A DNA stretch of 15,064 nucleotides from an uncultured Propionivibrio sp. (GCA_938040985.1 CALHZD010000035.1:1-15064), one strand, 5' to 3'. Shown: positions 7,439-14,583, counted from the stretch's first letter. The notes: generated from the sequence alone by a model not told the origin. Numbers and translations are program-made.

Positions 7439-7557
7439 GGCTGCGTGCGCGGTCGGTTGAGGTTGAAATGAGCAATCAGTGGGTCGTGGGTACGAAAGAA
7501 ACGGCGCGGCTGCTTGCCCAGCGGTTCAAACGGGCCGGGCAGTCCGGGCGGAAGCGT

Positions 7558-7597
7558 GGATCTCGAATTGCGGATCTCGGATCGGATTGCGGATTTT
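7558..7597. repeat. Imperfect GGAT-rich tandem repeat
   Basis: This stretch is built from GGATCTCGAATTGC and GGATCTCGGATCGGATTGC, followed by GGATTTTT, so ATTGCGGAT and GGATC recur several times. It lies in the 224-bp gap between the DUF4126 gene and the small membrane protein gene. I see no other structure in that gap. Confidence 0.5.
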
Positions 7598-7662
7598 TAC
7601 CGACTTCCGCTCGCTTCCGACTGTTCTGACGCGCCGATTCCTGCCTCGGCCACGGCGTTTGC

Positions 7663-7932
7663 TCAATCGGAAGATTTTCCCGACGAGCGATTCTGGTAAA
7701 TCCTGCCGTAGATGACCAGCAGGATGATGGCGGCAATGACCGAGGCGATGAACCCCGCGCCTTCGCCGGCCTGATACCAGCCGAACGCCTGACCGACGAT
7801 GCCGGCGGTGAAGGAGCCGCCGATGCCGAGCAGCACGGTCATGATGAACCCCATGTTTTCCTTGCCCGGATGCAGCAGCTTGGCGATAAGACCGATGATG
7901 AAACCGAGAATGATCGTCCAGATGATACCCAT
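7663..7932 (-). CDS. GlsB/YeaQ/YmgE-family small membrane protein
   Basis: The product has 89 residues with three hydrophobic segments (about 3-17, 28-50 and 58-77) and the Gly-rich pattern of the transglycosylase-associated (PF04226) family: IIWTIILGFIIGLIAKLLHPG at the N-terminus (read in pieces) and MTVLLGIGGSFTAGIVG in the middle. The family is often stress-induced and its biochemical role is not established; despite the name it is not a transglycosylase. The start at 7930-7932 has a strong ribosome site, GGAGGTT (7938-7944). The tail (YQNRSSGKSSD) is short and polar. It lies 125 bp downstream of yebC on the same strand and may have its own promoter. Confidence 0.9.
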   Translation of the reverse strand: MGIIWTIILGFIIGLIAKLLHPGKENMGFIMTVLLGIGGSFTAGIVGQAFGWYQAGEGAGFIASVIAAIILLVIYGRIYQNRSSGKSSD

Positions 7933-8057
7933 GAGATAACCTCCAGAAATAACGGCGATTGTGGGTGATTCAGCGTTGAAGCGCCGTCAGGTTGAATGTG
8001 CGAAGCGCGCAACGCACAGGGGAAGGGGGAAAGTCTCGTGCAGAATCAAGTTCGCCT

Positions 8058-8783
8058 TCAGTCGTCGATGACCACGCTGGTGTAGACCTCCTGCACGTCG
8101 TCCAGGCTTTCCAGCGCATCGAGCAGCTTTTGCATTTTGACGGCCTCTTCGCCGCTCAGTTCAGTTTCGTTTTCCGCCTTCATCGTGACCTGGCCGAATT
8201 CCGCCGTAAACCCGGCCGCCTCCAGTGCATCCTTAACCGCTATGTAATCGTTTGGCAGCGTGATGATTTCGATGGAGCCGTCATCGTTGGTGATCACATC
8301 GTCCGCGCCGGCTTCGATCGCAGCGTCCATCAGCTTCGATTCATCGACGCCGGGCGCGAACAGCAGTTGGCCGCAATGCTTGAACTGGAAGGCCACGCAG
8401 CCGTCCGTGCCCATGTTGCCGCCGTGCTTGGTAAAGGCGTGGCGCACATCGGCCACGGTGCGCGTCCTGTTGTCGGTCAGGCAATCGACCATGATTGCCG
8501 CGCCGCCGATGCCGTAGCCTTCGTAGCGGATTTCCACATACTCGACGCCTTCCAGCTCGCCTGTGCCTTTTTTGATCGCGTTTTCGATCTTGTCCTTCGG
8601 CATGTTGCAGGCCTTGGCCTTGTCGACGGCCAGCCGTAGGCGCGGGTTAAATCCGGGGTCGCCGCCGCCCATCTTGGCAGCGACGGTGATCTCTTTGGCG
8701 ACCTTGGAAAAGGCGGCGCCGCGCTTTTCATCCTGGCGACCCTTGCGGTGCTGGATGTTGGCCCATTTGGAATGTCCGGCCAT
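8058..8783 (-). CDS. yebC: YebC/TACO1-family protein
   Basis: YebC-family (DUF28) proteins are cytoplasmic; they were described as DNA-binding regulators and, more recently, some members as factors that help ribosomes translate proline-rich stretches. The product has 241 residues, the usual length. The start MAGHSKWANIQHRKGRQD is diagnostic. Further family blocks are RLRLAVDKAKACNMPKDKIE, YEGYGIGGAAIMVDCLTDNR and KHGGNMGTDGCVAFQF, followed by the acidic C-terminal domain. ATG at 8781-8783 is preceded by GGAG at 8792-8795 or one base beside it. ruvC, its common neighbour in other proteobacteria, is not adjacent here. The gene is divergent from the HerA-like gene across 191 bp. Confidence 0.95.
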   Translation of the reverse strand: MAGHSKWANIQHRKGRQDEKRGAAFSKVAKEITVAAKMGGGDPGFNPRLRLAVDKAKACNMPKDKIENAIKKGTGELEGVEYVEIRYEGYGIGGAAIMVDCLTDNRTRTVADVRHAFTKHGGNMGTDGCVAFQFKHCGQLLFAPGVDESKLMDAAIEAGADDVITNDDGSIEIITLPNDYIAVKDALEAAGFTAEFGQVTMKAENETELSGEEAVKMQKLLDALESLDDVQEVYTSVVIDD

Positions 8784-8844
8784 GCTGTATTCTCCGACGT
8801 ACAGTTGCGCGCGATGGGGCTTGCCTACCGGCGCGATGCATTGG

Positions 8845-8874
8845 TTGATTGAGGGTTGATAAATGCTTGATAAT
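8845..8874 (+). promoter_or_regulatory. Candidate promoter for the HerA-like gene with phased TTGAT repeats
   Basis: TTGATT (8845-8850) and GATAAT (8869-8874) are separated by 18 bp and fit a sigma-70 promoter. The pentamer TTGAT occurs at 8845, 8856 and 8867, exactly 11 bp apart and so on one face of the helix. The repeats may simply be the promoter elements or may be binding sites for a regulator shared with yebC. Confidence 0.4.
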
Positions 8875-8910
8875 CAGGGCAGCTATTTTATCATTCCCGT
8901 ATTTGCATTG

Positions 8911-8941
8911 ATGCCCGCCTGCTTGGGCGGATTTCCGGGCA
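8911..8941. repeat. Inverted repeat upstream of the HerA-like gene
   Basis: ATGCCCG at the left and CGGGCAT at the right form a perfect 7-bp inverted repeat, with an inner alternative stem CCGCC/GGCGG. It lies between the candidate promoter and the start at 8975, so it would be in the 5' leader. The outer arms match those of repeat B (ATGCCC/GGGCAT), but the rest does not, so I do not count it as a B copy. Confidence 0.4.
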
Positions 8942-8974
8942 TTGCTGATTGATTCTTTTCGACAGGAGTTTGTT

Positions 8975-10543
8975 ATGGCTGAACCGCTTGTTGTCGCCCG
9001 CCACGGGCAAACCGATCTTGCCCTGCTGCCGGCATTGGCCAATCGCCACGGCCTGATTACCGGCGCGACGGGCACGGGCAAAACCGTGACCTTGCAGGTC
9101 TTGGCCGAGCGCTTTTCCTCCATCGGCGTGCCGGTGTTCATGGCCGACGTCAAAGGTGACCTGTCTGGCCTGGCCGCGCCGGGCGCAGACAGCGACAAGC
9201 TCAAGCAGCGCCTGCAATCCCTGGGCATCAACGACTGGACGCCGGAACGGTTCCCCGTCACCTTCTGGGACGTCACCGGCGAGCAAGGGCACCCGGTGCG
9301 GGCGACGGTTTCCGACATGGGGCCGGTTCTTTTCTCCCGCCTGCTCAAGCTCAACGACATCCAGTCGGGGGTTCTGCAACTCGTCTTCAAAATCGCCGAC
9401 GACCAGGGGCTGCTCCTGCTCGACCTCAAGGATTTGCGGGCGATGGTGCAGCACGTCGGCGATTGCGCCAAAGAGTACACCACCGAATACGGCAACGTCT
9501 CGGCCGCCTCCATCGGCGCCATCCAGCGCGGCCTGCTGGCGCTGGAACAGCAGGGCGGCGAGCGCTTCTTCGGCGAACCGATGCTCGATATCGCCGATCT
9601 GATGCAGACCGACGGCGCACAGAACGGCAAAGGCGTCATCAACATCCTCGCCGCAGACAAACTGATGGCCTCGCCTGCGGTGTACTCGACCTTCCTGCTT
9701 TGGCTGCTCTCCGAACTGTTTGAAAGCCTGCCGGAAGTTGGCGACCCGGAAAAACCGCGGATGGTCTTCTTCTTCGACGAAGCCCATCTCCTCTTCAACG
9801 ACGCGCCGCCCGCGCTGCTGGAGAAAATCGAACAAGTCGTGCGCCTGGTGCGCTCGAAAGGCGTCGGCATCTACTTCGTGACACAAAACCCGCTCGACAT
9901 CCCCGACAAGGTGCTCGGCCAGCTTGGCAACCGCGTACAGCACGCACTGCGCGCCTTCACCCCGCGCGACCAGAAAGCCGTCGCCACGGCGGCGCAGACG
10001 CTGCGGCCAAACCCAGCCTTCGACGCGGCCGCAGTGATCACCGAACTGGGCGTGGGCGAAGCGCTCATCTCCTTCTTGGACGAAAAAGGGCGGCCGCACA
10101 TCGTCGAGCGCGCCTTCATCCTGCCGCCGGCCTCGCGCATTGGCCCCTTGACAGCTGCGGAACGGCAAGCGGTCATCCAGGCCTCACTGGTCTATGGCGT
10201 GTACGAAAAAACGGTAGACCGCGAATCGGCCTTTGAAAAGCTCAAAAACGCCGCCCAGGCAGCGCCGCAGGCCGGGCAACCGACGGCCGGCGGCCATGGG
10301 AAAATCGCCACGCCGGCGCAGAATGCGGGCGGGCAAACGACCGGGCAGGCGGGCGATGGCAGCGGCCTGCTCGGCAGCCTGGGCGACATCTTCGGCAGCA
10401 AAACCGGGCCGCGCGGCGGCCACCGCGAAGGCATCGCCGAATCCCTGGCCAAGAGCGCCGCGCGCGCCATCGGCTCGCAGGTTGGCCGCGAAATCATCCG
10501 CGGCGTCCTCGGCTCGATCCTCGGCGGCTCAAAGCGGCGCTAA
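8975..10543 (+). CDS. HerA-like ATPase, DUF853/YjgR family
   Basis: The product has 522 residues, close to E. coli YjgR (about 500). It is a P-loop ATPase of the HerA/FtsK class, predicted to be a hexameric motor; no process is established for the YjgR branch. Walker A is GATGTGKT (residues 30-37) and Walker B is FFFDEAH with D268 and E269. VKGDLSGLAAPG, RLVRSKGVGIYFVTQNPLDI and LRAFTPRDQKAV are family blocks. Residues about 420-480 are a Gly/Ala/Gln-rich linker, followed by a C-terminal basic segment (GREIIRGVLGSILGGSKRR). The frame is open from 8942, but ATG 8975 begins the conserved part and has AGGAG at 8964-8968. No NurA nuclease or other DNA-end-processing partner is adjacent, so the archaeal HerA-NurA role should not be assumed. 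Confidence 0.92.
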   Translation: MAEPLVVARHGQTDLALLPALANRHGLITGATGTGKTVTLQVLAERFSSIGVPVFMADVKGDLSGLAAPGADSDKLKQRLQSLGINDWTPERFPVTFWDVTGEQGHPVRATVSDMGPVLFSRLLKLNDIQSGVLQLVFKIADDQGLLLLDLKDLRAMVQHVGDCAKEYTTEYGNVSAASIGAIQRGLLALEQQGGERFFGEPMLDIADLMQTDGAQNGKGVINILAADKLMASPAVYSTFLLWLLSELFESLPEVGDPEKPRMVFFFDEAHLLFNDAPPALLEKIEQVVRLVRSKGVGIYFVTQNPLDIPDKVLGQLGNRVQHALRAFTPRDQKAVATAAQTLRPNPAFDAAAVITELGVGEALISFLDEKGRPHIVERAFILPPASRIGPLTAAERQAVIQASLVYGVYEKTVDRESAFEKLKNAAQAAPQAGQPTAGGHGKIATPAQNAGGQTTGQAGDGSGLLGSLGDIFGSKTGPRGGHREGIAESLAKSAARAIGSQVGREIIRGVLGSILGGSKRR

Positions 10544-10657
10544 ACCGGCGGGCCTTGGCTGTATATTTAAAAGGCAGTGGTCATGTCAGGCGTTGGCGCG
10601 CCGCAATCCTTGGCGACAGTTCCCGACGACGGTAAGCGTCGGCGGCGCTAAACCGGC
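10534..10657 (+). repeat. Duplicated 16-mer covering the HerA-like gene stop
   Basis: GCGGCGCTAAACCGGC occurs at 10534-10549, spanning the last codons and TAA of the HerA-like gene, and again at 10642-10657, 108 bp downstream. A small hairpin, CCGACG and CGTCGG, precedes the second copy. The pair looks like a relic of a local duplication or of deletion between repeats. Confidence 0.6.
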
Positions 10658-10701
10658 AGGTCGGCAGTCCGCGTGTTTCGGGTATTCCAGAACAGGATGC
10701 C

Positions 10702-10812
10702 CTGAAACCCGCATGAATAGGGCAACGTAGCGATGCCTGCCCGCCAGCCCAGTGTTTACGCGGGCTTCAGAGGTGCCTGCCTGCAAACGCCCTAAATACA
10801 GGGGCTTCCGGG
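10702..10812. repeat. Three B-core-like units
   Basis: CTGAAACCCGCATGAATAGG (10702-10721) is a forward unit. Reverse-oriented units are 10745-10770, containing GTTTACGCGGGCTTCAG, and 10787-10812, containing GCCCTAAATACAGGGGCTTC. They match the unit at 3070-3094 and the inner part of repeat B. Two more forward units, at 11544-11566 (TGAAACCCGTGTGGATAGGG) and 11585-11605 (AAAACCCGCGTGGATAGAGC), follow the A copy further down. Confidence 0.55.
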
Positions 10813-10917
10813 TAGGCTATTTTCGGATTCCGATCAACGATGGGCGGATCAATGTCCGCCGCGCCCTGTCTTGCAGCCTTAACAGCAGCCTGCGCCTTTC
10901 AGGGCAAACGACCCGCA

Positions 10918-10947
10918 AATGTCCAGTACACTAGGGTGCAGGACATT
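10918..10947. repeat. Inverted repeat (7-bp perfect arms)
   Basis: AATGTCC (10918-10924) pairs with GGACATT (10941-10947). After an A/A mismatch the stem can continue for about four pairs, one of them a wobble, leaving a small loop. It lies 22 bp before the GTTTCCC array. No U-tract follows. Function unknown. Confidence 0.5.
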
Positions 10948-10969
10948 GATTGTAAAGGGTATTCTACTC

Positions 10970-11004
10970 GTTTCCCGTTTCCCGTTTCCCGTTTCCCGCT
11001 GCCC
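10970..11004. repeat. GTTTCCC heptamer tandem repeat
   Basis: Four perfect GTTTCCC units (10970-10997) are followed by a degenerate fifth, GCTGCCC (10998-11004). The array sits 32 bp beyond the stop of the metF remnant. Such arrays change copy number by slippage, so this may be a variable locus. Confidence 0.85.
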
Positions 11005-11035
11005 GCGATGGCGCGCCCTAGCCTGACTTGGGTTG

Positions 11036-11227
11036 TTATCCCCGCCCGAGCCGCCGGCAGATTTCCAGGGTGAGTTCGGCCTGGTTCATCGAGTAGAAGT
11101 GCAGGCCGGGGGCGCCGCCGGCGAGTAGGCGTTCGCACAGGCGGGTGACGAGGTCGAGGCCGAATGCGCGGATGGACGCCGTGTCGTCGCCAAGACTCTC
11201 GAAAGTCCGCCGCATCCAGCGCAGTAA
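11036..11227 (-). pseudogene. metF: 3' remnant of methylenetetrahydrofolate reductase gene metF
   Basis: The minus strand encodes about 63 residues that match the C-terminal end of bacterial MetF: RWMRRTFESLGDDTASIRAF, then a segment ending in LCERLLAGGAPGLHFYSMNQ, then AELTLEICRRLG and TAA at 11036-11038. MetF (about 280-300 residues) makes 5-methyltetrahydrofolate for methionine synthesis. An in-frame TAG at 11228-11230 and unrelated sequence beyond it end the similarity, so more than three quarters of the gene is gone. No start codon or ribosome site serves this piece. The reading frame itself has stayed open, with typical codon usage, so the loss may be fairly recent. A repeat B copy lies 68 bp beyond the broken end. 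Confidence 0.8.
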
Positions 11228-11294
11228 CTACGCGCCGCCAGCGAAGAAATGCAGGCGCAGCAACTGGGCCGGGCGAAAGCCCGTAAACAGGGTA

Positions 11295-11359
11295 GAAAAC
11301 ATAAAATTCCCGGAAGCCCACGTAAATAAAGGGCTTCAGAGCATCAAAAAACATAAATC
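11295..11359 (+). repeat. Palindromic repeat B, copy 2
   Basis: It has the same ends as copy 1, AAAACATAAAATTCCC and GCATC plus an A-run and CATAAA. The inner stem is perfect here, GAAGCCC with GGGCTTC around ACGTAAATAAA, while the outer arms have diverged (ATTCCC against GAGCAT). A B-core-like unit (11275-11292, GAAAGCCCGTAAACAGGG) immediately precedes it. Confidence 0.8.
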
Positions 11360-11365
11360 GGAAAA

Positions 11366-11410
11366 TAACGGCTTTCTTTGCTGGAATACCGCGTTAGCTT
11401 GTCTTGCTTT
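11366..11410 (+). repeat. Repeat A, 5' fragment
   Basis: TAACGGCTTTCTTTGCTGG and the following AATACCGCGTTAGCTTGTC match the first 45 bp of repeat A with several changes. The unit stops before its centre and a complete A copy begins five bases later. It lies seven bases after repeat B. Confidence 0.7.
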
Positions 11411-11414
11411 TTAT

Positions 11415-11522
11415 AGCGGTTTCCTTTGCCGAGATACTGCGTTGCTGTGTTGGCTTGGCCTTGCCGTACTCAATGTACTGTCTGCGGCTTGCGCCTTGTC
11501 TTTGGGCAAAGTCGGGCCGCTA
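11415..11522 (+). repeat. Repeat A, complete copy (108 bp)
   Basis: It starts TAGCGGTTTCCTTTGCC and ends TTTGGGCAAAGTCGGGCCGC plus TA. The centre is GTAC-TCAAT-GTAC: the loop differs from the other copies but the stem pairs. Compared with the 98-bp copies it has about 10 extra bases (GTTGCTGTGTTGGC in place of GTTGGC), an insertion it shares with the copy at 14945-15050. Confidence 0.85.
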
Positions 11523-11639
11523 TTTAAGCTTTCGGAGTGCTCCGATGAAACCCGTGTGGATAGGGCGTTCCCCGGTACCCTCTCCAAAACCCGCGTGGAT
11601 AGAGCCTCTCCGGGCAGGGGCTTATCGTGCGCGGTGCGC

Positions 11640-11656
11640 CTGACTATAATCGTCAG
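11640..11656 (+). promoter_or_regulatory. -10 box with overlapping inverted repeat, membrane/TPR gene
   Basis: A perfect TATAAT (11645-11650) lies 25 bp before the ATG at 11676. It is enclosed by an inverted repeat, CTGAC (11640-11644) and GTCAG (11652-11656). The hexamer at a 17-bp spacing, TTATCG (11622-11627), is a poor -35. An operator overlapping the promoter is plausible; no regulator is encoded nearby. Confidence 0.45.
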
Positions 11657-11675
11657 ACAAAATTCTGGAGGGAGC

Positions 11676-13037
11676 ATGGCGCAGCAATCAGACGAACGCA
11701 AAACTCACCGCCGCAGCGGGCGGCGCGCCGGGTCGGACGAGGCGCAAACGGTATTCACTATGCAGGAGGCCGATGCGCCGGATATTGTGCCCTTCTGGCA
11801 GCGTCTGCCGGAATTTTTCCGCTATCCGCTGCACGCCGAACCGCTCATGTATATGGTCTTGTTGTCGCTGGCGACGCTGGTCGGCGCGCTGTTTTCGCCG
11901 CTGCTCGTGCAGTTGGCCGCGTGGCTGTTTTTCATCCGCTATGCCTACGAGGTGCTCGATGAAACGGCCATCGGCCGCCTCGACCCCGACAAGTACCACG
12001 TGTCCAGCGCTTCGGGGCGCGACAGTCTGCCGTACAAGCAGTTTGCCATTTTTGTGGCGCTGATCTTTTTGTTGGTCTTTGCTGCGCGCGCCGGCGGGCT
12101 GATCTACGGCGCGGTGCTGATTTTTATCCTGCTCTCGCTGCCGGCCAGCGTAATCAACCTGACGATGACGTGCAGCTTCTGGGCGGGTGTTAACCCCCTC
12201 GCCGCCATCAGCGTCATGACGACCATCGGCCTGCCGTATTTGGCGCTGTGCGCTTTTCTCTTTCTGCTTTTTGCCAGTGATGCGACGCTGCTGGCGCTGC
12301 TGAAGCCGCATCTGCCACTCTGGCTGATTATGCCTGTGCGCAATTTTGTCGACATGTATTTCACGCTGATCATGTTCCACATGATGGGCTACGTGGTGTA
12401 TCAGAACCATCAGGCGCTGGGCATCGACGTGCTGACGCCGCAAAACAACGCGCGCGCAGACGGGGGCGAAGCGCCCCTGTCTGCGGAAGATGCCATCGGC
12501 CAGCTCATCGGCGCCGGCCAGATTGAAGAAGCGCTGGATCTGGCCGAGGACGCGCAGCTCAGCGCGCCGGACGACCTGCGCGCCAACGCGCGTTATCACA
12601 AGCTGCTGGCGCTGGCGGGGCGCGAAGATCGCCTGCGGGAACACGCTAGAACCTACCTCACGTTGCTGCTGGACAAAAAGCGTGGCGACGAGGCGCTGAA
12701 GCTGTTTGACGAAATGCGCGCGCGCGACGCCGACTTTGCGCCAAAGCAGCCGGCGCAGCTTTTGCCGCTGGCTAGGGCGCTGCGCGGACGGCGGCGCTTT
12801 AAAGAGGCGCTGGGGCTGCTCAAGGGTTTCGACAAACGCTTTCCGGGTCACGCTGACATCCCTGCCGTCTACCTTTTTGCCGCGCAGGTCTTGAGCGAAA
12901 ACCTGCATCAGGACGCACTCGCGCAACAGATATTAAACGGCTTGCTGGCGCGCTACCCGGATCACCCAGTGCGGATAGAGGCGCGCCAGTTGCTCGCGGT
13001 GATTGCGCAGATGCAGGCGAAGCCGCCGGCGCAATAG
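11676..13037 (+). CDS. Polytopic membrane protein with C-terminal TPR-like domain
   Basis: I do not recognise a named family with confidence. The 453-residue product has a polar basic N-terminus (1-40, with HRRSGRRAG), then hydrophobic blocks at about 57-89, 122-163, 176-210 and 213-243, enough for about six to eight membrane helices. The arrangement recalls DUF4013-type membrane domains, which is a guess. Residues 270-445 are soluble and helical, with repeated patterns such as AIGQLIGAGQIEEALDLAED, KKRGDEALKLFDEM, RRRFKEALGLLKGFDKRFPG and AQQILNGLLARYPDHP, which look like TPR units. A scaffold or complex-assembly role is an inference. The ATG at 11676 has GGAGGGAG (11667-11674) and the -10 box upstream; the in-frame extension to 11145 is repeat DNA. 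It converges on the rhomboid gene with 37 bp between stops. Confidence 0.85.
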   Translation: MAQQSDERKTHRRSGRRAGSDEAQTVFTMQEADAPDIVPFWQRLPEFFRYPLHAEPLMYMVLLSLATLVGALFSPLLVQLAAWLFFIRYAYEVLDETAIGRLDPDKYHVSSASGRDSLPYKQFAIFVALIFLLVFAARAGGLIYGAVLIFILLSLPASVINLTMTCSFWAGVNPLAAISVMTTIGLPYLALCAFLFLLFASDATLLALLKPHLPLWLIMPVRNFVDMYFTLIMFHMMGYVVYQNHQALGIDVLTPQNNARADGGEAPLSAEDAIGQLIGAGQIEEALDLAEDAQLSAPDDLRANARYHKLLALAGREDRLREHARTYLTLLLDKKRGDEALKLFDEMRARDADFAPKQPAQLLPLARALRGRRRFKEALGLLKGFDKRFPGHADIPAVYLFAAQVLSENLHQDALAQQILNGLLARYPDHPVRIEARQLLAVIAQMQAKPPAQ

Positions 13038-13074
13038 CAGACGAAATAGCGGCAGGCGGGGAAGAAGCGCAGCT

Positions 13075-14583
13075 TCAGTGACTGATGATTGCCGCCGTGC
13101 GCGCCGCTTCACTGTCCGGGTGCTGCGCGTGCAGGCGCGCGATCAGCGCATCGCGCCCAGCGGCATTGCCGGCTTTCTGGTATGCCCCGGCCACCCGCAG
13201 GAGCAGATCGGGCAGGCGCGCATCTTCCGGTGCCCGGCGCGCCAGCGCCTGCGTCAGCCGCTCGGCGTCGGCGGTGTAGCCTGCGTGCGCCAGATGGCGG
13301 ATCAGCGAAACCAGCAGGTCGGCGCTCAAACGCACCGTCGGCCGCGCCTGCTTGAGGTAATCAAAAAAGCACTCGTGTACCAGGCGTTCGCTGTCGGGCG
13401 CGTTTTCGGGCAGCGTAAAAATCAGCGCCGCTGCGCGGTGATAATCCTCGCTTGCCGGCGCGTAGCGCGCTACCTGGTAATAACGTTCCAGCACCGCGAT
13501 GTCGCGCGGGTGTTTGCGGGCAAGGCGGGCGAGCGCCCGGCGCGCTTCGTCGATGCGCAGCTCGCCCAGCAGCGCATCAATTTTCGCCAGTTGCCCAGGC
13601 AGCAAAGGCGGCAAAGGGGCGGTGGGCGCTTCGTTTGTCGGCGCGGCGGCGCGCGGCCGGCCAAGGATTTTCTCGTACACACGCAGCGCGGCAATCAGCG
13701 CTGCGCCCGTCACTAGTCCGCCAAAGTGCGCCATGTAGGCGACCCCGCTGCCGCGGGTGAAGAAATGCTGATACAGCTCCCCAATCAGCCAGTACGGCAG
13801 CACGATGATTGCCGGCGCGGTAAAGAAACCAAAATAGACGAGCGCCCAGTAGAAAAAGCGGATTTTCTGAAAGCCGTACAGCGCCACGAACATCGCCATT
13901 ACGCCGGAAATCGCCCCCGATGCGCCGATGACCGTATTCATATTCGCACTGCTGAACAGCCAGAAAAAAGCCGCTGCGCCCAGTCCGGACAACAGGTAGA
14001 AACAGAGATAACGTCGCCAGCCCAGCGTCTTCTCGACCAGGCAGCCGATGATGAACAGAATCGCCATGTTGCCGAGCAGGTGGGAGAAATCGGCGTGCAG
14101 GAACATGTGCCCGAACAGCGAGGCCAAGGTGGGCGCGGCGGTTTTAAAGCCGAAGCGGTCGGCCAGTCGGGGACGCCTGTTTTGCCGCCGCTCGTATTCG
14201 TTGCGCGCTTGCCGCCATTCGGCGTATCTGGCGTCGCTGGGCGTGATGATTTGGTCGGCGCGCAACTGCTGCATGAAGGCCTCGTCCGTTTCCATTTTCT
14301 GGAGCACCGAAAACCATTTGTCGTTTTGGTCCATTTGGGCAAGCGCCTGTTCGGCGTCTATGGCCTCGCGCACATGCCCGCCCGCTTCGAGATGTTTGAC
14401 GTAGCGCGGCAATTCGATCTGCGGCAACGTTGACTCTGCGTAATAGTAGTAAGCGCGCATCGCGCGCGCATTCTCATCGTGCTGCGCGCCGAAATAAATC
14501 AGTGTGTTGACCAGAATCAGAAGCAGCGTGACCAGCGGCGGAATGCGCCAGTCCAGGCCATGGCTAACAGGAAGAATGAGCAT
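13075..14583 (-). CDS. Rhomboid-family intramembrane serine protease with C-terminal helical repeats
   Basis: Rhomboids cleave membrane proteins within the bilayer using a Ser-His dyad. The product has 502 residues, well above the ~200-300 of simple bacterial rhomboids. The first helix is at about 15-32, followed by a ~115-residue loop rich in charged residues (33-150). The core then shows HADFSHLLGN (163-172, the HxxxN element with H168 and N172), GASG (220-223, catalytic S222) and AYMAHFGG with catalytic H286. All key residues are present. Residues 330-500 are soluble and helical, with TPR-like repeats (IDEARRALARLARKHP, TADAERLTQALARRAPED). The start at 14583 begins the first helix; a 69-nt longer frame adds an Arg/His-rich stretch unlike a leader. 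No Shine-Dalgarno sequence is seen; CATAAT lies six bases before the ATG on this strand, so a leaderless message is possible but unproven. Confidence 0.9.
   Translation of the reverse strand: MLILPVSHGLDWRIPPLVTLLLILVNTLIYFGAQHDENARAMRAYYYYAESTLPQIELPRYVKHLEAGGHVREAIDAEQALAQMDQNDKWFSVLQKMETDEAFMQQLRADQIITPSDARYAEWRQARNEYERRQNRRPRLADRFGFKTAAPTLASLFGHMFLHADFSHLLGNMAILFIIGCLVEKTLGWRRYLCFYLLSGLGAAAFFWLFSSANMNTVIGASGAISGVMAMFVALYGFQKIRFFYWALVYFGFFTAPAIIVLPYWLIGELYQHFFTRGSGVAYMAHFGGLVTGAALIAALRVYEKILGRPRAAAPTNEAPTAPLPPLLPGQLAKIDALLGELRIDEARRALARLARKHPRDIAVLERYYQVARYAPASEDYHRAAALIFTLPENAPDSERLVHECFFDYLKQARPTVRLSADLLVSLIRHLAHAGYTADAERLTQALARRAPEDARLPDLLLRVAGAYQKAGNAAGRDALIARLHAQHPDSEAARTAAIISH

Larger units (their letters stand above)
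10544..11675. other. 1.1-kb gene-free stretch with repeats and a gene remnant
   Basis: No intact gene is supported here. The stretch holds the duplicated 16-mer, three B-core-like units, an inverted repeat, a heptamer tandem array, the metF 3' remnant, a B copy, a truncated A, a complete A, two more B-core units and the promoter of the next gene. A long plus-strand frame from 11145 runs through the remnant and repeats into the membrane-protein gene, but its first 177 codons are not protein-like. Confidence 0.8.

Noticed and set aside
8911..8941. Additional copy of repeat B before the HerA-like gene
   Set aside because: Only the ATGCCC/GGGCAT arms match; the CATAAA flanks and the core are missing.
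8728..10168. Long minus-strand frames (up to 425 codons) opposite the HerA-like gene
   Set aside because: They are shadows of a GC-rich real gene: the plus strand has clear Walker motifs and a ribosome site, while the minus translations are low-complexity.
8975..10543. HerA-NurA or HerA-based phage defence system
   Set aside because: The gene is of the widespread housekeeping YjgR/DUF853 type and has no nuclease, SIR2 or other effector gene next to it.
10899..11354. 151-residue minus-strand frame over the metF remnant
   Set aside because: It is in a different frame from the MetF-like one and its translation is Arg/Pro-rich without family features.
11145..11675. Long N-terminal extension of the membrane/TPR protein
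   Set aside because: It runs through the metF remnant (antisense), repeat B and repeat A. A strong ribosome site and a -10 box place the start at 11676.
13003..14433. Long plus-strand frames (235-237 codons) opposite the rhomboid gene
   Set aside because: The minus strand carries all rhomboid catalytic motifs. The plus frames are compositional shadows.
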